Positions 11,371 to 23,216 of a stretch of 47,498 nt of DNA are shown piece after piece. This DNA is from Meira nashicola (Eukaryota > Basidiomycota > Exobasidiomycetes > Exobasidiales > Brachybasidiaceae). The notes beneath the pieces are model-generated. The model was not told the origin of the DNA and searched no databases. It saw only the letters and a program-made list of their open reading frames with translations. The position numbers were made by a program, and so were the translations under genes. Location of the stretch: NCBI GenBank assembly GCA_001600355.1, contig BCJU01000006.1, forward strand, positions 1 through 47,498, in the 5' to 3' direction. The stretch's first letter is position 1. Each line of letters starts with the position of its first letter.

Positions 11371-12800
11371 TAACATATTCCTCTCCTCGACATTCGGAAA
11401 CGCTTTACAATCATTCTCAATCTATTTCACTGCTCAGGAAACTGCACAACGTAATGAAACAAGTGTATATAGATTGAAAATGCAACTTCGAAATTCGTTG
11501 TGGATTATCATCATCATTCATTGCAATAAAATAAAAAAGTAGCCACCAAGAGAGCTTATCGTCAATTTTTTTTTTTTTTTTTCAAAACCATGCGGCGAGG
11601 ATAAAGCTGATTTGAGTATCAGTCACTTGCATGCTAACATTAGCATCTCAGAAGCCTCGCGAGACAGTCCAAAGTAGATTTTGTGGCCCGAAAAAAAAAC
11701 TACTTCAATATTGTAAACAGAAAATTGTTATTTTTGACGTAAGTCGAGAAGCGCCTCCTGTTAAGCCTGAAGAACGAAATGAAGACTTTTTCGTTGACAA
11801 CTGCAGTCTAAAGGCTGGGAAGCAGAGAGGAATCTGCTTCAAAATAGAACTTTAATTGACTTAAGCCCTTTTTGATTTGTCCCAATTGAGGCTTGGCGTA
11901 CTGAACTCTCCGGTCTCCGCTCACATTGTGACGCGCTCCCGCACATTGTTGGTACCCATCGCACAGGGCAATTCCCACGGAGAACGGATCTAATTGATGG
12001 AAGACCGTGAGTGCATTGTATCACTCGTCAAATACCTTTGGATGATCCGGTTACCTTCAACGATCACGCTCTCAAGCCAAGTCGATCGGATGAGAGACTA
12101 CGGCTATTCACCACGCTCAATCCAATTGACCGGATAGTCTCTTCTCAAAACACGCGTTCCAAGGACGAACAAAGTATGAGGTAGCATCGGATTGCTGCAT
12201 TGATGATGATAACGAATTTCTCTGCTGTCAGTGGAGCAAGGAGAATTGTGCCTGGCTTTGTCGTTACTTTGGTCCAGGTTAAGGGTCGCATCAAATCTAT
12301 TCGACTCAGTGGAGAGAGGCACAGGAACGCTGCATGACAGATTGATCTTCGCGCGAATTTAGCAATTATATCGCAAAGGAGAATATTGCTAGCTCTTTAT
12401 CTTAATGCATCACGTTCTGTCGGTCAGTCTTCAGGTACATCTTGAAATGAAGCTCATCAGTATCAAATGTATGGATAATCTAACATATTACAATCAGAAA
12501 ATTTCGACTTGCTGTGGAGAATATCTCCTCGCACATTGTGCTTTTTGTATTGTATCCAAAATGTAACACAACTTGACGTCAAGTCTCCGATGCCGCTTGC
12601 TCGCCNATGGGTAGTAATACCNAAGCCTTTTNCAGCCTTGTATGATCCAAAAGCAAGCANNGCGCGCCACTTTAGCTTTAAAATTCCCTGGACAGACGGT
12701 TCAATGCTTGATGAGAAAGGTGAATTCAGGAAATCTTTCAAAAAGCCAGCATGGTGATATNAGTACATGTGCTTAAAAAATATAAACTTCTCGATTACAC
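11371..12800. other. Intergenic; a region open on both strands at 12463-12804
   Basis: A poly-T run (about 20 T at 11564-11583) lies in this stretch. At 12463-12804 both strands are open: the plus frame reads ARHFSFKIPWTDGSMLDEKG and the minus frame GILKLKW then FGSYKA. Neither can be tied to the kinase just upstream without a doubtful 33-nt intron ending AAG. Several N bases (12606-12661) prevent a decision. I see no other gene. Confidence 0.35.
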
Positions 12801-14311
12801 TCACAAGAGTTCTGAATCTTTCTCACTTTTTGCTGATTGAAAAGACTTATCGCTTCCTTCGTCTTCAATGCCTGATAAAAGTTTTGTGTGACTGGAAATA
12901 AAGACGTACAGATCAGCGGTGTGCTCACTTATGACCTTCGCCATACTCACCTACTATGATTGTTCATCAAGGCTTCCAACATCCATGAAAATGCCAAAGG
13001 CGTACTTGCCTCGCGTCGTGAAATAGGCTTCCCGATGAAGGCAAATAGGTAGAATGTAAGCATAAAGACTGAAAACCGAAATCTGATACTCACGTCTATT
13101 TGCAGAAATAGCGCCAGCACCTGAGACACATCATCGCTCAAAGGCCCTGAAAGCATAGCGGCAATCGATTTTTCAAGTGATACGCCATTAGACCATTGAA
13201 AAGTACTGTAAAATTGGAAAAGAAAAGATGAGATTTCTCCACGTATAGAAAATGCTTCAAAAATGCTTACCGCCACGTCCAGATCTCGTAGAGTAAAATA
13301 CCAAGTGACCANAAGTCTGTTTTCTTTCCATACTTGAGACCACGAATCATCTCCTGGATTTTTTAGAAGAAAAAATTAATATAATGGGCAACCATAGAGA
13401 GGTTACGAAAGATACGCACAGGNGACATATAATCTTTTGTCTTGNANTTTNNATCNNAGAGGGGAAAAGANCANTTNTCAGTGANAATNAANTATTGATC
13501 CTGAGTATCGTACGAAACTCACTCCAGCTATTCCCCATCTGCCGATGCTATCACGGGGCTTTGAGATAGCAAGTCCAAAATCACCAAGTTTGATCTTCAT
13601 TCCCTGCGTGAGAAGAACTGGATGAAGGGATAAAGGTCAATGAGGCTGCGTATGACACGAAGGAAGGTTCTCTCTTACCATTCTCTAATTTGATGTCCCG
13701 ATGAATCACGGCGTCATTTGCTAAAGCACCTTCATGAAGATAGTGAACAGCCGAACAAAGCTGAGCGCAAATACTATTTCTGGTCNTATCGTCGCTTAAT
13801 AAAGAGCAAAAAGACTTAATTCAATTGCTTCATTTTTTTGATCATTACATCACTCACNTGTTTTGTTTGCAAAAGAGAAAATCACATAAATTGCCTTGCT
13901 CGCATAATTCTAATTCCAGTTGTAAAAAATTATTCTGGGGTGCAAAACTCTCTAAAGCGACAATATTCACATGTTTAAGCTTTGAGTGAATGTTTGCTTC
14001 CCGTTTCATATTTTCGAGGGCACCAAGTGCTTGGTTTGTTTTGATACATTTGACTGCAACTTTCTAAAAATTGGGAAGAAGGTGAGAAGGAGAAAATATC
14101 TTCAATAGCAAGAACTACTCACTTTGTCTGTCTGAAGATTGATTGCTTGGTACACTATTCCAAAAGCACCTTCGCCTAAGCAAGAAATGAAACGAAACTT
14201 TTCACAATTCATTTGAGCAAAGAATATGTTTAATGCATCAAAATTTGTCTCATTCAAAGCCGGCTCTTTATATAGTATATGGATTCGAGCATCTGATTTA
14301 TATATGTACAT
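12801..14311 (-). CDS. Serine/threonine protein kinase, nine exons
   Basis: The exons 14311-14123, 14063-13858, 13794-13679, 13617-13523, 13440-13420, 13353-13271, 13205-13094, 13027-12951 and 12891-12801 join in frame through GT-AG introns of 59-82 nt and give about 329 residues. All key kinase motifs are present in order: glycine loop GEGAFGIVY, ATP lysine in VAVKCIK, helix-C glutamate (KRE), catalytic loop HRDIKLEN, magnesium loop DFG, activation-segment end TKDYMSPEM, DxWSLGILLYE, and the final RR of subdomain XI (DPISRREAST). It is thus predicted to be an active Ser/Thr kinase. The HRDIKLEN and LELELCEQGNL motifs lean towards the Aurora/PLK/CAMK neighbourhood; substrate is unknown. The start could be the ATG of MYIYKSD or the later MNCEKFRF. 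Four positions are N. Confidence 0.85.
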
Positions 14312-15208
14312 ATATTGTATAGCAATAATATGGGTGCTTATTTGATTAGAGTTTTGAAGGGTGTGACATGATTAGGTCTTGGATGGACACAAANATTAGC
14401 TTTGTGATGGATCCGTCAATTTCGCCGCTACGCGTATCTTGNAAGTAAAGGCATCAGGTCTTCAAAAAGTGGCATGATAGTGTACACGTGCGTCTTGCAA
14501 CTGGACTGCCCTTCACTATCTTCTTCAGCGGTGTCTCACAATTGTATTTATCCATATTGTGAAGTTTGGAAAGCATGGGTGCCGCGATTCCTCACGACCT
14601 GGCTCTGAAAGTGCTCAATTTAACAAATGACTATCAAAGTTCGGCGTCTTAGGAATATTTGCAAAGCTCGGCAGAATTGCTGCGAGCCCTGAAGACTAGG
14701 ACTGAACACAGACTTTCTATGATTTCTCACGGCTGGCTCCCTTTGTCAATGCTACCAAAATTGGAGTACGACAGAGCTAAACGCCTCACTGAGCAGCGAT
14801 TGAACTGACACGCTAAAAGCGCGGGTTCTTCACGCCCTAGCATGTACAATACTCTCCCTTTGTTTCGGAAAGGGTATTGCTTTTGGACAAAGAAAAGCTG
14901 AGAAAAATAANAAGCAATGCATCTCTTCCTTAAATATCCCTTTGTGCAAAAACATCGGTGTTAGATATCCTTTGTGCCGTACTCCACGTTTCAATTTCCT
15001 AGATAGCGAACTGGATTTCAGTCCCATAGCAACACATTCATATTTAAATCTGCGATATTAAAAAGGAATTTCTGCCTAAAGCACCCTGATCGATCGGTGA
15101 ACCTCAACAACCGTCATCTCCTCCAACCAGAACATTTTCAGGATGACCACGCGCGTCTACCTTCCTAGATAAGAAGCACTTTATCAAACCAGTGGGATAG
15201 ATAGTCTC
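14312..15208. other. Intergenic
   Basis: No supported gene. It holds the promoter of the kinase on its left side and presumably that of the gene at 15209 on its right side. A short frame at 14830-15027 (-) has no support. Single N bases occur near 14394, 14442 and 14911. Confidence 0.4.
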
Positions 15209-16068
15209 GTGACATCTGTTGCTGCGTATGTTCAAGCAGCAGATGGGTCACACACGCCGAACAAAGTGGCATTGATGTATCGCGCATTTTGTGAGGCACT
15301 CATACAAGAGAATCTCTTGAAATTGCATCAAATTCCCGCCATTGTTATCCAATACCAAGGTATTTCTTACGAGGTGAGTATTGGTGAAGGAACATAGAGC
15401 AGACAAAAGATCTGACTGCCTCTTCGTAGATTTGTGTCAGGTCTGTAGAACAAAATGGGAAGTCCAGAAAACGTAAGCGGACAGCACTTGCAAATCCCAT
15501 GTCAACTTCATCTAAAGAAGCAGAAAAAATTAGGGCATTCAAATTTCTTGAGATGCTGACGAAATTAATAAAGACGGGAAATGCAAGAAAAAGCGGAGAG
15601 GCTGATAAATCCCTACGAATAGAAGAAGGTCAAGAAAAAAGCGCAGGTGAACTTGTCAAGTTGCATTTGGAGAAGCTGTCAGCTGCAGAAATCGACTTTT
15701 CTCAGGCTCGCGAGAAGGTAAGACTTGCGTACTTTTATCTTGGCCAAGCATATGCTCAATGGATTTTCGAGCTCCTACCAACTCTTGATGTTCCGGTGAC
15801 CTCAAAGACATTTCATCGTGAGGCATATCCCATTGTCTAAGCGAACTTACTCAAGCTTTGCAAGCAGTCGAATGAGTCGTCCATACTTAAGCGGCTCGAA
15901 AGGGCGAGATAATTTTTTCATATGGCATCCCTCACTGGAGTGGAGACATTAGCCAAATGCGAAGATTTGACCGTCAAAAGAATGGACAAAATATCGATGG
16001 AGTCACTTTCCCTGCTGGAGAAGCATTGCAAAGATGAACTGTCCAAGATGAAGTTCAATGAGTCTTGA
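15209..16068 (+). pseudogene. Unrecognised gene with in-frame stops
   Basis: Exon 1 (15209-15373, starting MTSVAAYVQAADGSHTPNK) ends at a GTGAGT donor, and exon 2 starts at 15430 after TTCGTAG. The joined frame runs through a basic patch (KSRKRKRTA), a charged helical region and a more hydrophobic one (LAYFYLGQAYAQWIFELLP) to TAA at 15838. The same frame continues with coding character (ANLLKLCKQSNESSILKRLE), meets a second TAA at 15910, then reads MASLTGVETLAKCEDLTVKR to a TGA at 16066. Either the frame carries two nonsense mutations or unrecognised introns remove them; a GTAAGA at 15718 is a possible donor. The basic patch suggests a nuclear protein, which is inference. Family not recognised. 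Confidence 0.45.
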
Positions 16069-17598
16069 TTTGCTTTTAGATCGCTCGCTCACTTTCTAGT
16101 GGTTTTTCTTTCAGGTAAGAGCAAGAACAGCATTTTTGTCTACATTTCAATGTCTTTCACAGTCTCTTTCTCCATAAATTCTTCACTGTCCCTACTGTCT
16201 CTAAAAGATAAAGTCAATGTTCCAAAAAATACTTCTCGTCACTGATTCCATTTGCCTGCCATCATTCCCTAACCTTACTGATACGTTCCCCTGATCTGGG
16301 ATGGCAACTACTATCTGCACTCCTTGCGCTGAAAGATGAGATGATGCGATTGTTGCACGGGGTGGCTATAGATCCTGCAATCTATATGAGAGTGCAGTCG
16401 CCCGAGTACTTCGATCCACGTCTAGCAGAGTGGTAATACAGCCAATGTGTGTGTGTTTGCCAGAGTTCGTGGGTGAGAGTGCGATTTCGAGTCTTGATCA
16501 AGTATAATAGAAGTACAAAAATCTACGAGGAAAATGCCCAAAAAAAAACAACAGCACACTTAACGACAAAAGGAAAAGAATTGCAGTAGGAACGAACATA
16601 AAATAGGGTCGATCATATATGCATTGAAGCCGGGGTAAAAACGCGCTAGTACTTCGCGTTATCATCTACTCGTGCAAATGCTGCGTGGAGACGTATTGCA
16701 TATCCATCATACCTGCATGAAATGTTATCAGTCTTGCGAAAAACGCTCTAGGTTTTATGTCTTAAATTTTTGTCAGATATGGAACGAGACTGAATGACTT
16801 TTTTTCCGCAATAAGTACCTCTCAAATCTGGCCCTCGCGATGACTGTACATGCAAAGAGGATAATGAGTCGGAATTTGGAACAAAGGCAAACAAATATTG
16901 TCTTATTAGGAAACAAAGGGAACAAAGGGGATTTAGATTCGGAACGCGCGGTACAAAGGGGAAAAGAAACGAGACAAAGGGGTTCATATAACTCGTTATA
17001 TTCCTGCCTGAGGTCAACGTGAATTGTTTGGGAAGAACGATTGAGAAAGCTGAAGCTATAACAATCGTGCGCAGCGGTGGTCTTTAAATATCATCGAACG
17101 GAGCGTTAGATTTCCTTATACTGGTCTCTTACCGAAGAAGACTAAGCATTTGAACATGTAGAGCAAAGCTATCTTGTCCGCGTACTTTTCTAATCCTTTT
17201 TTTACTGTCATCCGCGCAGCAGATTTTCATTCGTGATCTCGCAAGTAATCCTTCCGGAGAAGTTTTCATACGGAGATTGCCAAACACCACTTTTGACAAA
17301 TAGAGACCATGCGTTACAACGAGATGACCCAAAGCATATTGACGATATCAGCAGCAACAGTATAGAGTAGCTCGAAAAAAAGTTCTGAAAGCACCGAAAG
17401 AGTCGCTTTTCCGTCTCACGGCTTTTCCGTCTCACCGCTCAGATTGCGATCCTTTGACATATGAATCAGAGATATCTCAAGAGAAGATGGAGAAGAAATG
17501 CATGAATAACTCTACGACCATAACGGCAGAAAACGGAGAATTTTAGCGATGAGATCAATAAGGGTGGTAAGCACATGTGTGCGAACTTCGACAACATT
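16069..17598. other. Intergenic, with short degenerate repeats
   Basis: No gene recognised. Between about 16876 and 16985 the word ACAAAGG or ACAAAGGGG recurs about five times at irregular spacing. At 17405-17437 the 16-base unit GGCTTTTCCGTCTCAC is duplicated in tandem with slight change. A 76-codon minus frame at 17208-17435 has no support. Confidence 0.4.
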
Positions 17599-18610
17599 GA
17601 TTGTACTTGCACCAAAGCCCCTGTCTACGATCTCAAAATAGTTATTGATAAATTATTCTTTGCCTTTGCAAGACTCTGATGATCATCCGTTGGGAAAAGA
17701 TCTCTTTTCAGTCAGCGCGTTAGATCACCTGAGAAGCGGATTCAATTTTCTTTGTGGCTTTTAGATCTACCTCCAATCACATCGCGCTAAAATTTTGTCA
17801 TGACTCCCAAAGGATGAATTTGTCGATAACAAAAAAGCAGGTCACATTCATTGCATGCAAGTTAGAACTATCATATGGACGACATCGCAATGTTAAGGAA
17901 CAACAGGGTAGTGAACAGATTATTCTGTCACACACACCCATTCGTCACGTAATGATTTTGCTCAGCAGAGTATGATTTCGTAGACGGCAGGGGCGCGGAC
18001 GATCTCGAAGAAACCCATTTTTCTACCTGCAGACACCGTGTCTTTGTATACCAGAATGATCACCCTTCTTTAGCCACAACTAGACCACCTCTGCGAACAA
18101 GAGAAAACCTTGACTAGCTTTCAGGCATTGTTTCTTTCGCGCTCGCACTTACTGAATCTGAAGGACGATTCTGGATCTGGCATTTAATGGACTTTTCGAG
18201 AGCTAAGAGAAAAAAAAAGTTCGTAATATTGCTTCATCACTCATTTTTTCATATCGCTTCGCGTATCTTTTTGCACTAATGAATCTCTCATGAGCCTCGT
18301 CGCTCAGTGATTAGGAGTGTGTGGTCCTGACCAATTAGGGGGAGGGCTGGAAGCAGGGAAGATATCCATACGCAAATCGGTGCTTTGAAGAATCAGATCT
18401 GGGTGTCGTACACTCCATTCATTTTCAGACAAGTGCGAATAATGATTGGCTCGATCAATGACGATAAGCCAAGAATGACGCTTTGTCGATCTTTTTTCTG
18501 CTTTGCATTAGTATTCTGAAATTTTTGAGAGGTTAGGGTTAGGGTCAACTCTTAAACATCTCAAACGGTGCTGCTTTGTAATTCAAATCAAGTCTCCCGA
18601 TAAAGCCTGT
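17599..18610 (+). repeat. Degenerate dispersed repeat, copy A
   Basis: The stretch 17599-17905 aligns by eye with copy C (44700-45040); shared words include GCGGATTCAATTTTCTTTG, TGTGGCTTTTAGAT and CAAAGGATGAAT. The stretch 17913-18240 aligns with copy B (41466-41795); shared words include AGATTATTCTGTCACACA, CAGGCATTG and AGCTAAGA followed by poly-A and CGTAATATTG. After an insertion of about 300 bases the similarity to copy B resumes at 18546-18590 (TCTCAAACGGTGCTGCTTTG). The copies are diverged, with indels and no surviving long frame. The element is probably an old transposon or duplicated gene relic; its class cannot be assigned. Confidence 0.6.
18531..18545 (+). repeat. Short telomere-like TTAGGG run
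   Basis: The sequence GGTTAGGGTTAGGGT contains two complete TTAGGG units plus flanking matches to the canonical fungal telomere repeat. It sits at the end of the segment inserted into repeat copy A, just where similarity to copy B resumes. It could be a scar of break repair or chance. Confidence 0.45.
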
Positions 18611-20036
18611 GGTTTTAAAGTCCCTGGACGTGCTCGTCTCCCTTAATCTAACCATCCAAGTCGCAAATCATCTCTCAGTGATCACATTTTGCACATAGTC
18701 TGCATATTGTTGATAGCCATCAACTTTCAGCGAAAGAGATGCAATTGTGCGAGCCACGACAATAATACAACCTGAGGAAGTCAAACACATTACTGGAAGA
18801 ATTGTTTTTGATGTTACAAGGTCTCCACTCAAGTTTGAAAATTGTGCACATCCTCAAGACCGAGCACAATATTGAAAAATTGAGAATTTTTTCAATCGAT
18901 GCCATATATCTATATCATTGCAGATCCCCTTCTTTTATGCATTTATTTCGCTATCTGAAGCTTTTTCTGCCTTACACCAGAACGCGAAATTGAGATTTGA
19001 TCATCCGCTCAAGCCAAGTAAAGCCACCTGCAGGGACTTTGTTACTCACTGACTCACTTACCTTTTTTTTAAGCGTTTGGATTGATAAAAGAAAAGATTA
19101 AATACTATTGTTGCTTACGTTGCACCGCTTTTAAAGGAGAAAAAACATGAGTACATTTACTATAACTATCGAAAAAGTCAGAACTCTTAGGCCCGAAGCA
19201 ATCGCCATCGCCACCACCACCATAACAACAATGACAACAACAACATAAACAAGCAGGCAAAGATGGTATGGATGCCATTGCCAGTTTGTATTTACCAATT
19301 GAACATTCAAAACTTTCATCAATCTTAAACTGTAAAGTCGTTTCTCAAGCGGATTAATTTATGTGAATTACCGGCGTCAGTCACCAATGTTGAAGGTATT
19401 TTGAAAGTCAGAAGACTCCAGATTTGATCAAATTATATCGCAGAAGGTTTTTATAAATGAGTACAACCACTCAACTTCTGCTCGGCTCGTCAGAAGGTCG
19501 CGGATTGGTTTTTAAGGTCTATAGTTATATGACCGAAGCCACGTCTGAATGAATGTGGTACTTGTCACTGATGTAAGAAACCAGCTTTGAATTCGGGAAA
19601 ATTGATAAATAGTTTTCGTATTACTCTAAATCACATCAAACATGAACTCTGAAAAATACTGATAACTTCGGAGCAGCACGTCAACTCATATTGATTCTTC
19701 TTCACGAAGGGACATATCGCTTTTTTGCTCAAGAAAAAGTAGGTTCCTCATGATATGCAAGGCTAGCAACATCCCCTTTTTCCTAATAAGAATTCCAGAC
19801 CTTGCTCGGCACTAGCGTAGTGCTAAAGGTTTTATCTTTATTCAGAAATTGGCCAGTGGATAAAGATTTTGGAGAAACAACGCCAAAATGTTGACTGCGA
19901 CGTGCCCGGTCTGCTCGCGTTAAATACATCATCGGAGTAAGTGTGAAGATCGTTTCCTCTTCTTTTTGCTTCTTGCTAAGAGCTCTGAGATGATCGTATT
20001 TCTTCCATTTTAACGAAGAGGTGGTATAAATTAAGT
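18611..20036. other. Intergenic with a trinucleotide-rich patch
   Basis: No gene supported. At about 19199-19255 there is a CCA/ACA trinucleotide-rich low-complexity stretch (CACCACCACCATAACAACAA), which creates a spurious hydrophobic minus-strand frame. Short frames near 18720-18993 have no support. Confidence 0.4.
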
Positions 20037-20576
20037 TTAATGTTCGGCTTTGCTCCTTTGTCTGTCCAAACTACTTTTTCTCATGCTGACCTTCGATTCT
20101 TGAGATTGGTTATCCGCGTGGACAAGTTTTTCGTTTTGCTGATGAGCAGCAAGATCCTTAGCCAGAGACGCTGCGATCAAATGGTTTTGTTTCTTTTCAC
20201 AGTTCCCTTCACAGATTTTTTTTCCTTTCCTGTTGTAATTGAGTGAAGGAATATCGCGACTGTTTGATTGAGATTGCAGAGATTCGTGCAGAGTTTTCCA
20301 GAACATTGCAAACCATTCGTTCAAGAGGCTTTTTTCACCCTCCCTGCCAACTGGTACACCTTCGTGCGTTCGTATTTCTGTTTCGCTGACGATAGTATTT
20401 GCCGTTTATAAACATTTATTTTTCATGCAATAATCGTGTATGTATAAGTGAAGAAGACGGTGAAACTCCGACTCTTCATTCGAGACGGGGACTTTTACTA
20501 TAGACGTTGATGCCGTGGATGTTTTGCGATTAGGCGGTTGCAACTGTACTTTCATCCCACCTGATGGATCTGTCAT
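20037..20576 (-). pseudogene. LisH-domain (Flo8/LUFS-like) regulator broken by one TAA
   Basis: From an ATG at 20576 (AGAAATGACA) a frame of 179 codons runs to a TAA at 20037 with a single internal stop, TAA at 20406-20408. Before the stop it reads FHRLLHLYIHDYCMKNKC and directly after it TANTIVSE, which together match the LisH motif (L-x2-YI-x-DY ... TA ... E). About 25 residues further comes VPVGREGEKSLLNEWFAMFW, matching the aromatic W-F-x2-FW segment that follows LisH in the Flo8/Som1/LUFS group of transcriptional co-regulators. The C-terminal half is hydrophilic and Lys/Gln/Ser-rich. The family acts in the nucleus in development and adhesion control. Either a recent nonsense allele or a sequencing error explains the stop; no splice sites can remove it. 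Confidence 0.6.
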
Positions 20577-21693
20577 TTCTACTGATTAATCAAAACCGCA
20601 GTCAAGTGGTGTCACAAAGACACTTTGTGCAATTTATTTGAGAAAGTCACCCGAGCGCAGCTTCGGTTGTGATAATAATAAGTTGGAAATGTTTATGGCT
20701 TGTGAAAGATCGAGGCTGAATTCAACATATATTTCACTGACCGCGTTGTTCATCAAATAATGCAAATGTCGACAGAGGTTTCATACAGCAGAATAACACT
20801 AAAATAATCCAGACTCAGATACAGAAGCATCATGAGGAGTAACTCAAGGTTGTCTATTTCCGGAAAGTTAATAACAAATCTGGCTAGTTTTTAGCGGAAC
20901 TTATCGCCATTTTAGTAATTCACTGCGCCTAAAAAATGCATTTCATTTGAGAAATCTAGACACATCTCCACTGAGTTGCAAAATTGCATAAAAGTCTGAA
21001 TCTGCCAATCGTGACTGAAAAACACGCAAGACAAAGTAGTGTTCCGCCTCTGTCCTTTGACGCGAATGAAAATGCGTGCAGCAGCGGCGATAGACCAAAA
21101 ATGTAATCTTTCGATCTATTATTCATTTTTAGCATAGCGCCGCCGAATCAAAGAAAAAAAAGTTGCGCGGTGAACTGTGGCGTGACCCCCAAATAGATAT
21201 TTCAGCTCGAGAAAGGTACAAAGCTCACTGTGTTTTCTAAAAGAAAATCGCGAGAAACATCGACCGAGCCGCTTTTTCGCTTTCGTCTTACAAATTCTCT
21301 GGTAACATGAACCACGACAATAATGGGTATAATTTTGCACTATGAAGCCGGAAAGATTTCTTCAATTATCTGTAGTCAGTGCTCGCCTTCATACATAATC
21401 TGACTTTTGATGTGGTGCACGTAAAAGTTACAATAAATCTGCTGCAATGTAACCTTGCTTTTTCGGAAACTTTACAGCATTTTCTTTGTGCAGTAGGATA
21501 TGCTGGAAACCCGCAAAAGTAAGGAATGTCTGAATAAGTTTGCTTATTTAAGGTTGTGTCTAGCATCTGTGATCCTTACATCCAACAAAAAAAAACATTA
21601 TCGTTCGTTGTATCAATCCATCACATTCTCGGACCGACATAGAAGACGGAGATTGTTACAATCTATAAACTGTTCATACAGCTGCCAGAGAGA
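20577..21693. other. Intergenic between two divergent regulators
   Basis: This stretch separates the minus-strand LisH gene from the plus-strand GATA gene and presumably contains both promoters. Short frames (21119-21340, 21366-21566) have no supporting features. No repeat or RNA gene was recognised. Confidence 0.4.
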
Positions 21694-23216
21694 ATGCAGC
21701 GGGACGGATGTGAGAAGCGAACGCAGAAAGAGCTGCACGAAACAATTTTCCTCGACCATACACCCGTCTGCCCGCATTCTGAAAATCTGGAAGTTCGTGA
21801 TTTAGCAGGCGGTCTAGCTATTTTTATGTCGAAAATTCATAGATGCAGCGTTATGCCTAGCAGTAAAGAGCTAGATTCTGCGCTTTATAAATCTAGACTT
21901 CTTTTTGAAAAGATCGAAAAGTCGCAGGGTGAGTCAAAGGGCCAATCATTATTGCAGATCATCGAAGAATTGGACAATCTCAACTGAATTCCTTTTTGTG
22001 TTCCCGAGAAGCCTTTCATAGTTCTTGCATCAATAATACTACATATTCAGATGAGCAAATGGAGGAGATTGGAAATGTGTCACAAGGGTCCAATACAGTG
22101 GCACCTCAGATTCTGACGCTTAGAATTGCTCCCGAACCAATCGAAGATACCAGTGAGTACCACAGATGCTGCAAAAACGATAAGCGTACTAACTAAGAGC
22201 GAATACATATGTTGCTTTCTGTAGTAAGTAATATAACTTCAAACGTTCCGCCAGCATCTTTTGCACCGGACTATCGGAACAGACATAGCTCACGATCAGA
22301 AAGACCGATTCCAACTTACGACCTCCATCAGGAATATCCCTGCAATCCTCGAAATCGGAACTCGACCGATCAAGTTATCACGCGGAGGCATGATCAGCAA
22401 GACTATTCGCTTAGAGTGCATTTGTTCGACATTGACAAATCAGCTGATGACTGTCAGCGCAGATCTTCCCTCAGCAATTTTCGTTGTAATGAGAGTAGAG
22501 GGAATCCGTATTCTTCGTCTTATCGCAAAGATCATCGCGAGATAACTGCCAATACGGCACTACCATCAGTGTATCAGCAGTTCCCGTTGTCACAAGCAGG
22601 AGCTCCTTCCACTTCTCTCTCTCAAAAAGATTTGAGGATCACTGAGTTGAGTTCTCCTACACGATTGAACCTGGGTACTAGTTCCAGATTGACGCAAGCT
22701 CAAGATGTGAAGATGTATGCTTCATCCCACTCGCCTTTCCCGCCACATTCTCTTCCAGAGGTGCCTTCTATCTCATGGCTGGGACCCATCGACGGAAAGA
22801 GAACACGACCTTTTCCCTTGCCTCCTCTCTCTCAACATGACTTTTTGAATCTTCCGGGAACTTTCCGTCGCCAAGTTTCTATTCCGATCAGAGTACATGC
22901 CGATCAGAAACCCTCCGGCTCTACGCAAGAAAAATTTGATTGTGCGAACTATGCTTTTGATGATCGGCCAGTATCAAAGTATAGCAAGCGTTCGCGAGCT
23001 CCTGTTCCTAGATACTGCATCTTATGTAGTGCTAACAGCTCTCCTGAATGGCGACGTGGCCCAAACGGTCCAAGAACTTTATGTAATGCTTGTGGACTCT
23101 TCTATGCGAAGACGCTTCGCAGGAAGAAGCGCGCACAGGGAAGTGATGCAGCTAGCGTCTCTTTCGAAGAATTGAGAAGCAAATTGCGGCAGGACGACGG
23201 CTACTTTTCCGATTGA
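21694..23216 (+). CDS. GATA-type zinc-finger transcription factor
   Basis: The finger lies near the C-terminus (coding about 23010-23130): C-x2-C (CILC), an 18-residue loop with SPEWRRGPNGPRT, then CNAC and GLFYAKTLRRKKR. That is the fungal 18-residue-loop GATA class that includes WC-2-like proteins. The last exon is 22225-23216; it follows an intron 22153-22224 (GTGAGT, branch TACTAAC, TGTAG). The preceding exon begins around 21958, and the first exon at 21694 carries a helical segment (LDSALYKSRLLFEKI). Joining those two needs a 29-nt intron (21929-21957, GTGAGT...TTGCAG); unspliced, the frame ends at TGA 21984. The protein ends LRQDDGYFSD. It is expected to bind GATA sites in promoters. 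A broken paralogue lies at 33423. All four zinc ligands are present. Confidence 0.75.

Noticed and set aside
12509..12757. Plus-strand gene reading ARHFSFKIPWTDGSML
   Set aside because: Both strands are open, several N bases fall inside, and there is no start, splice partner or family match.
18291..18360. tRNA-like A-box (TCGCTCAGTGATTAGG)
   Set aside because: No matching B-box or cloverleaf pairing follows, and it lies within the inserted segment of repeat copy A.
19131..19322. Hydrophobic minus-strand frame as a membrane protein
   Set aside because: It is produced by a CCA/ACA trinucleotide-rich stretch read in reverse, giving Val-rich low complexity.
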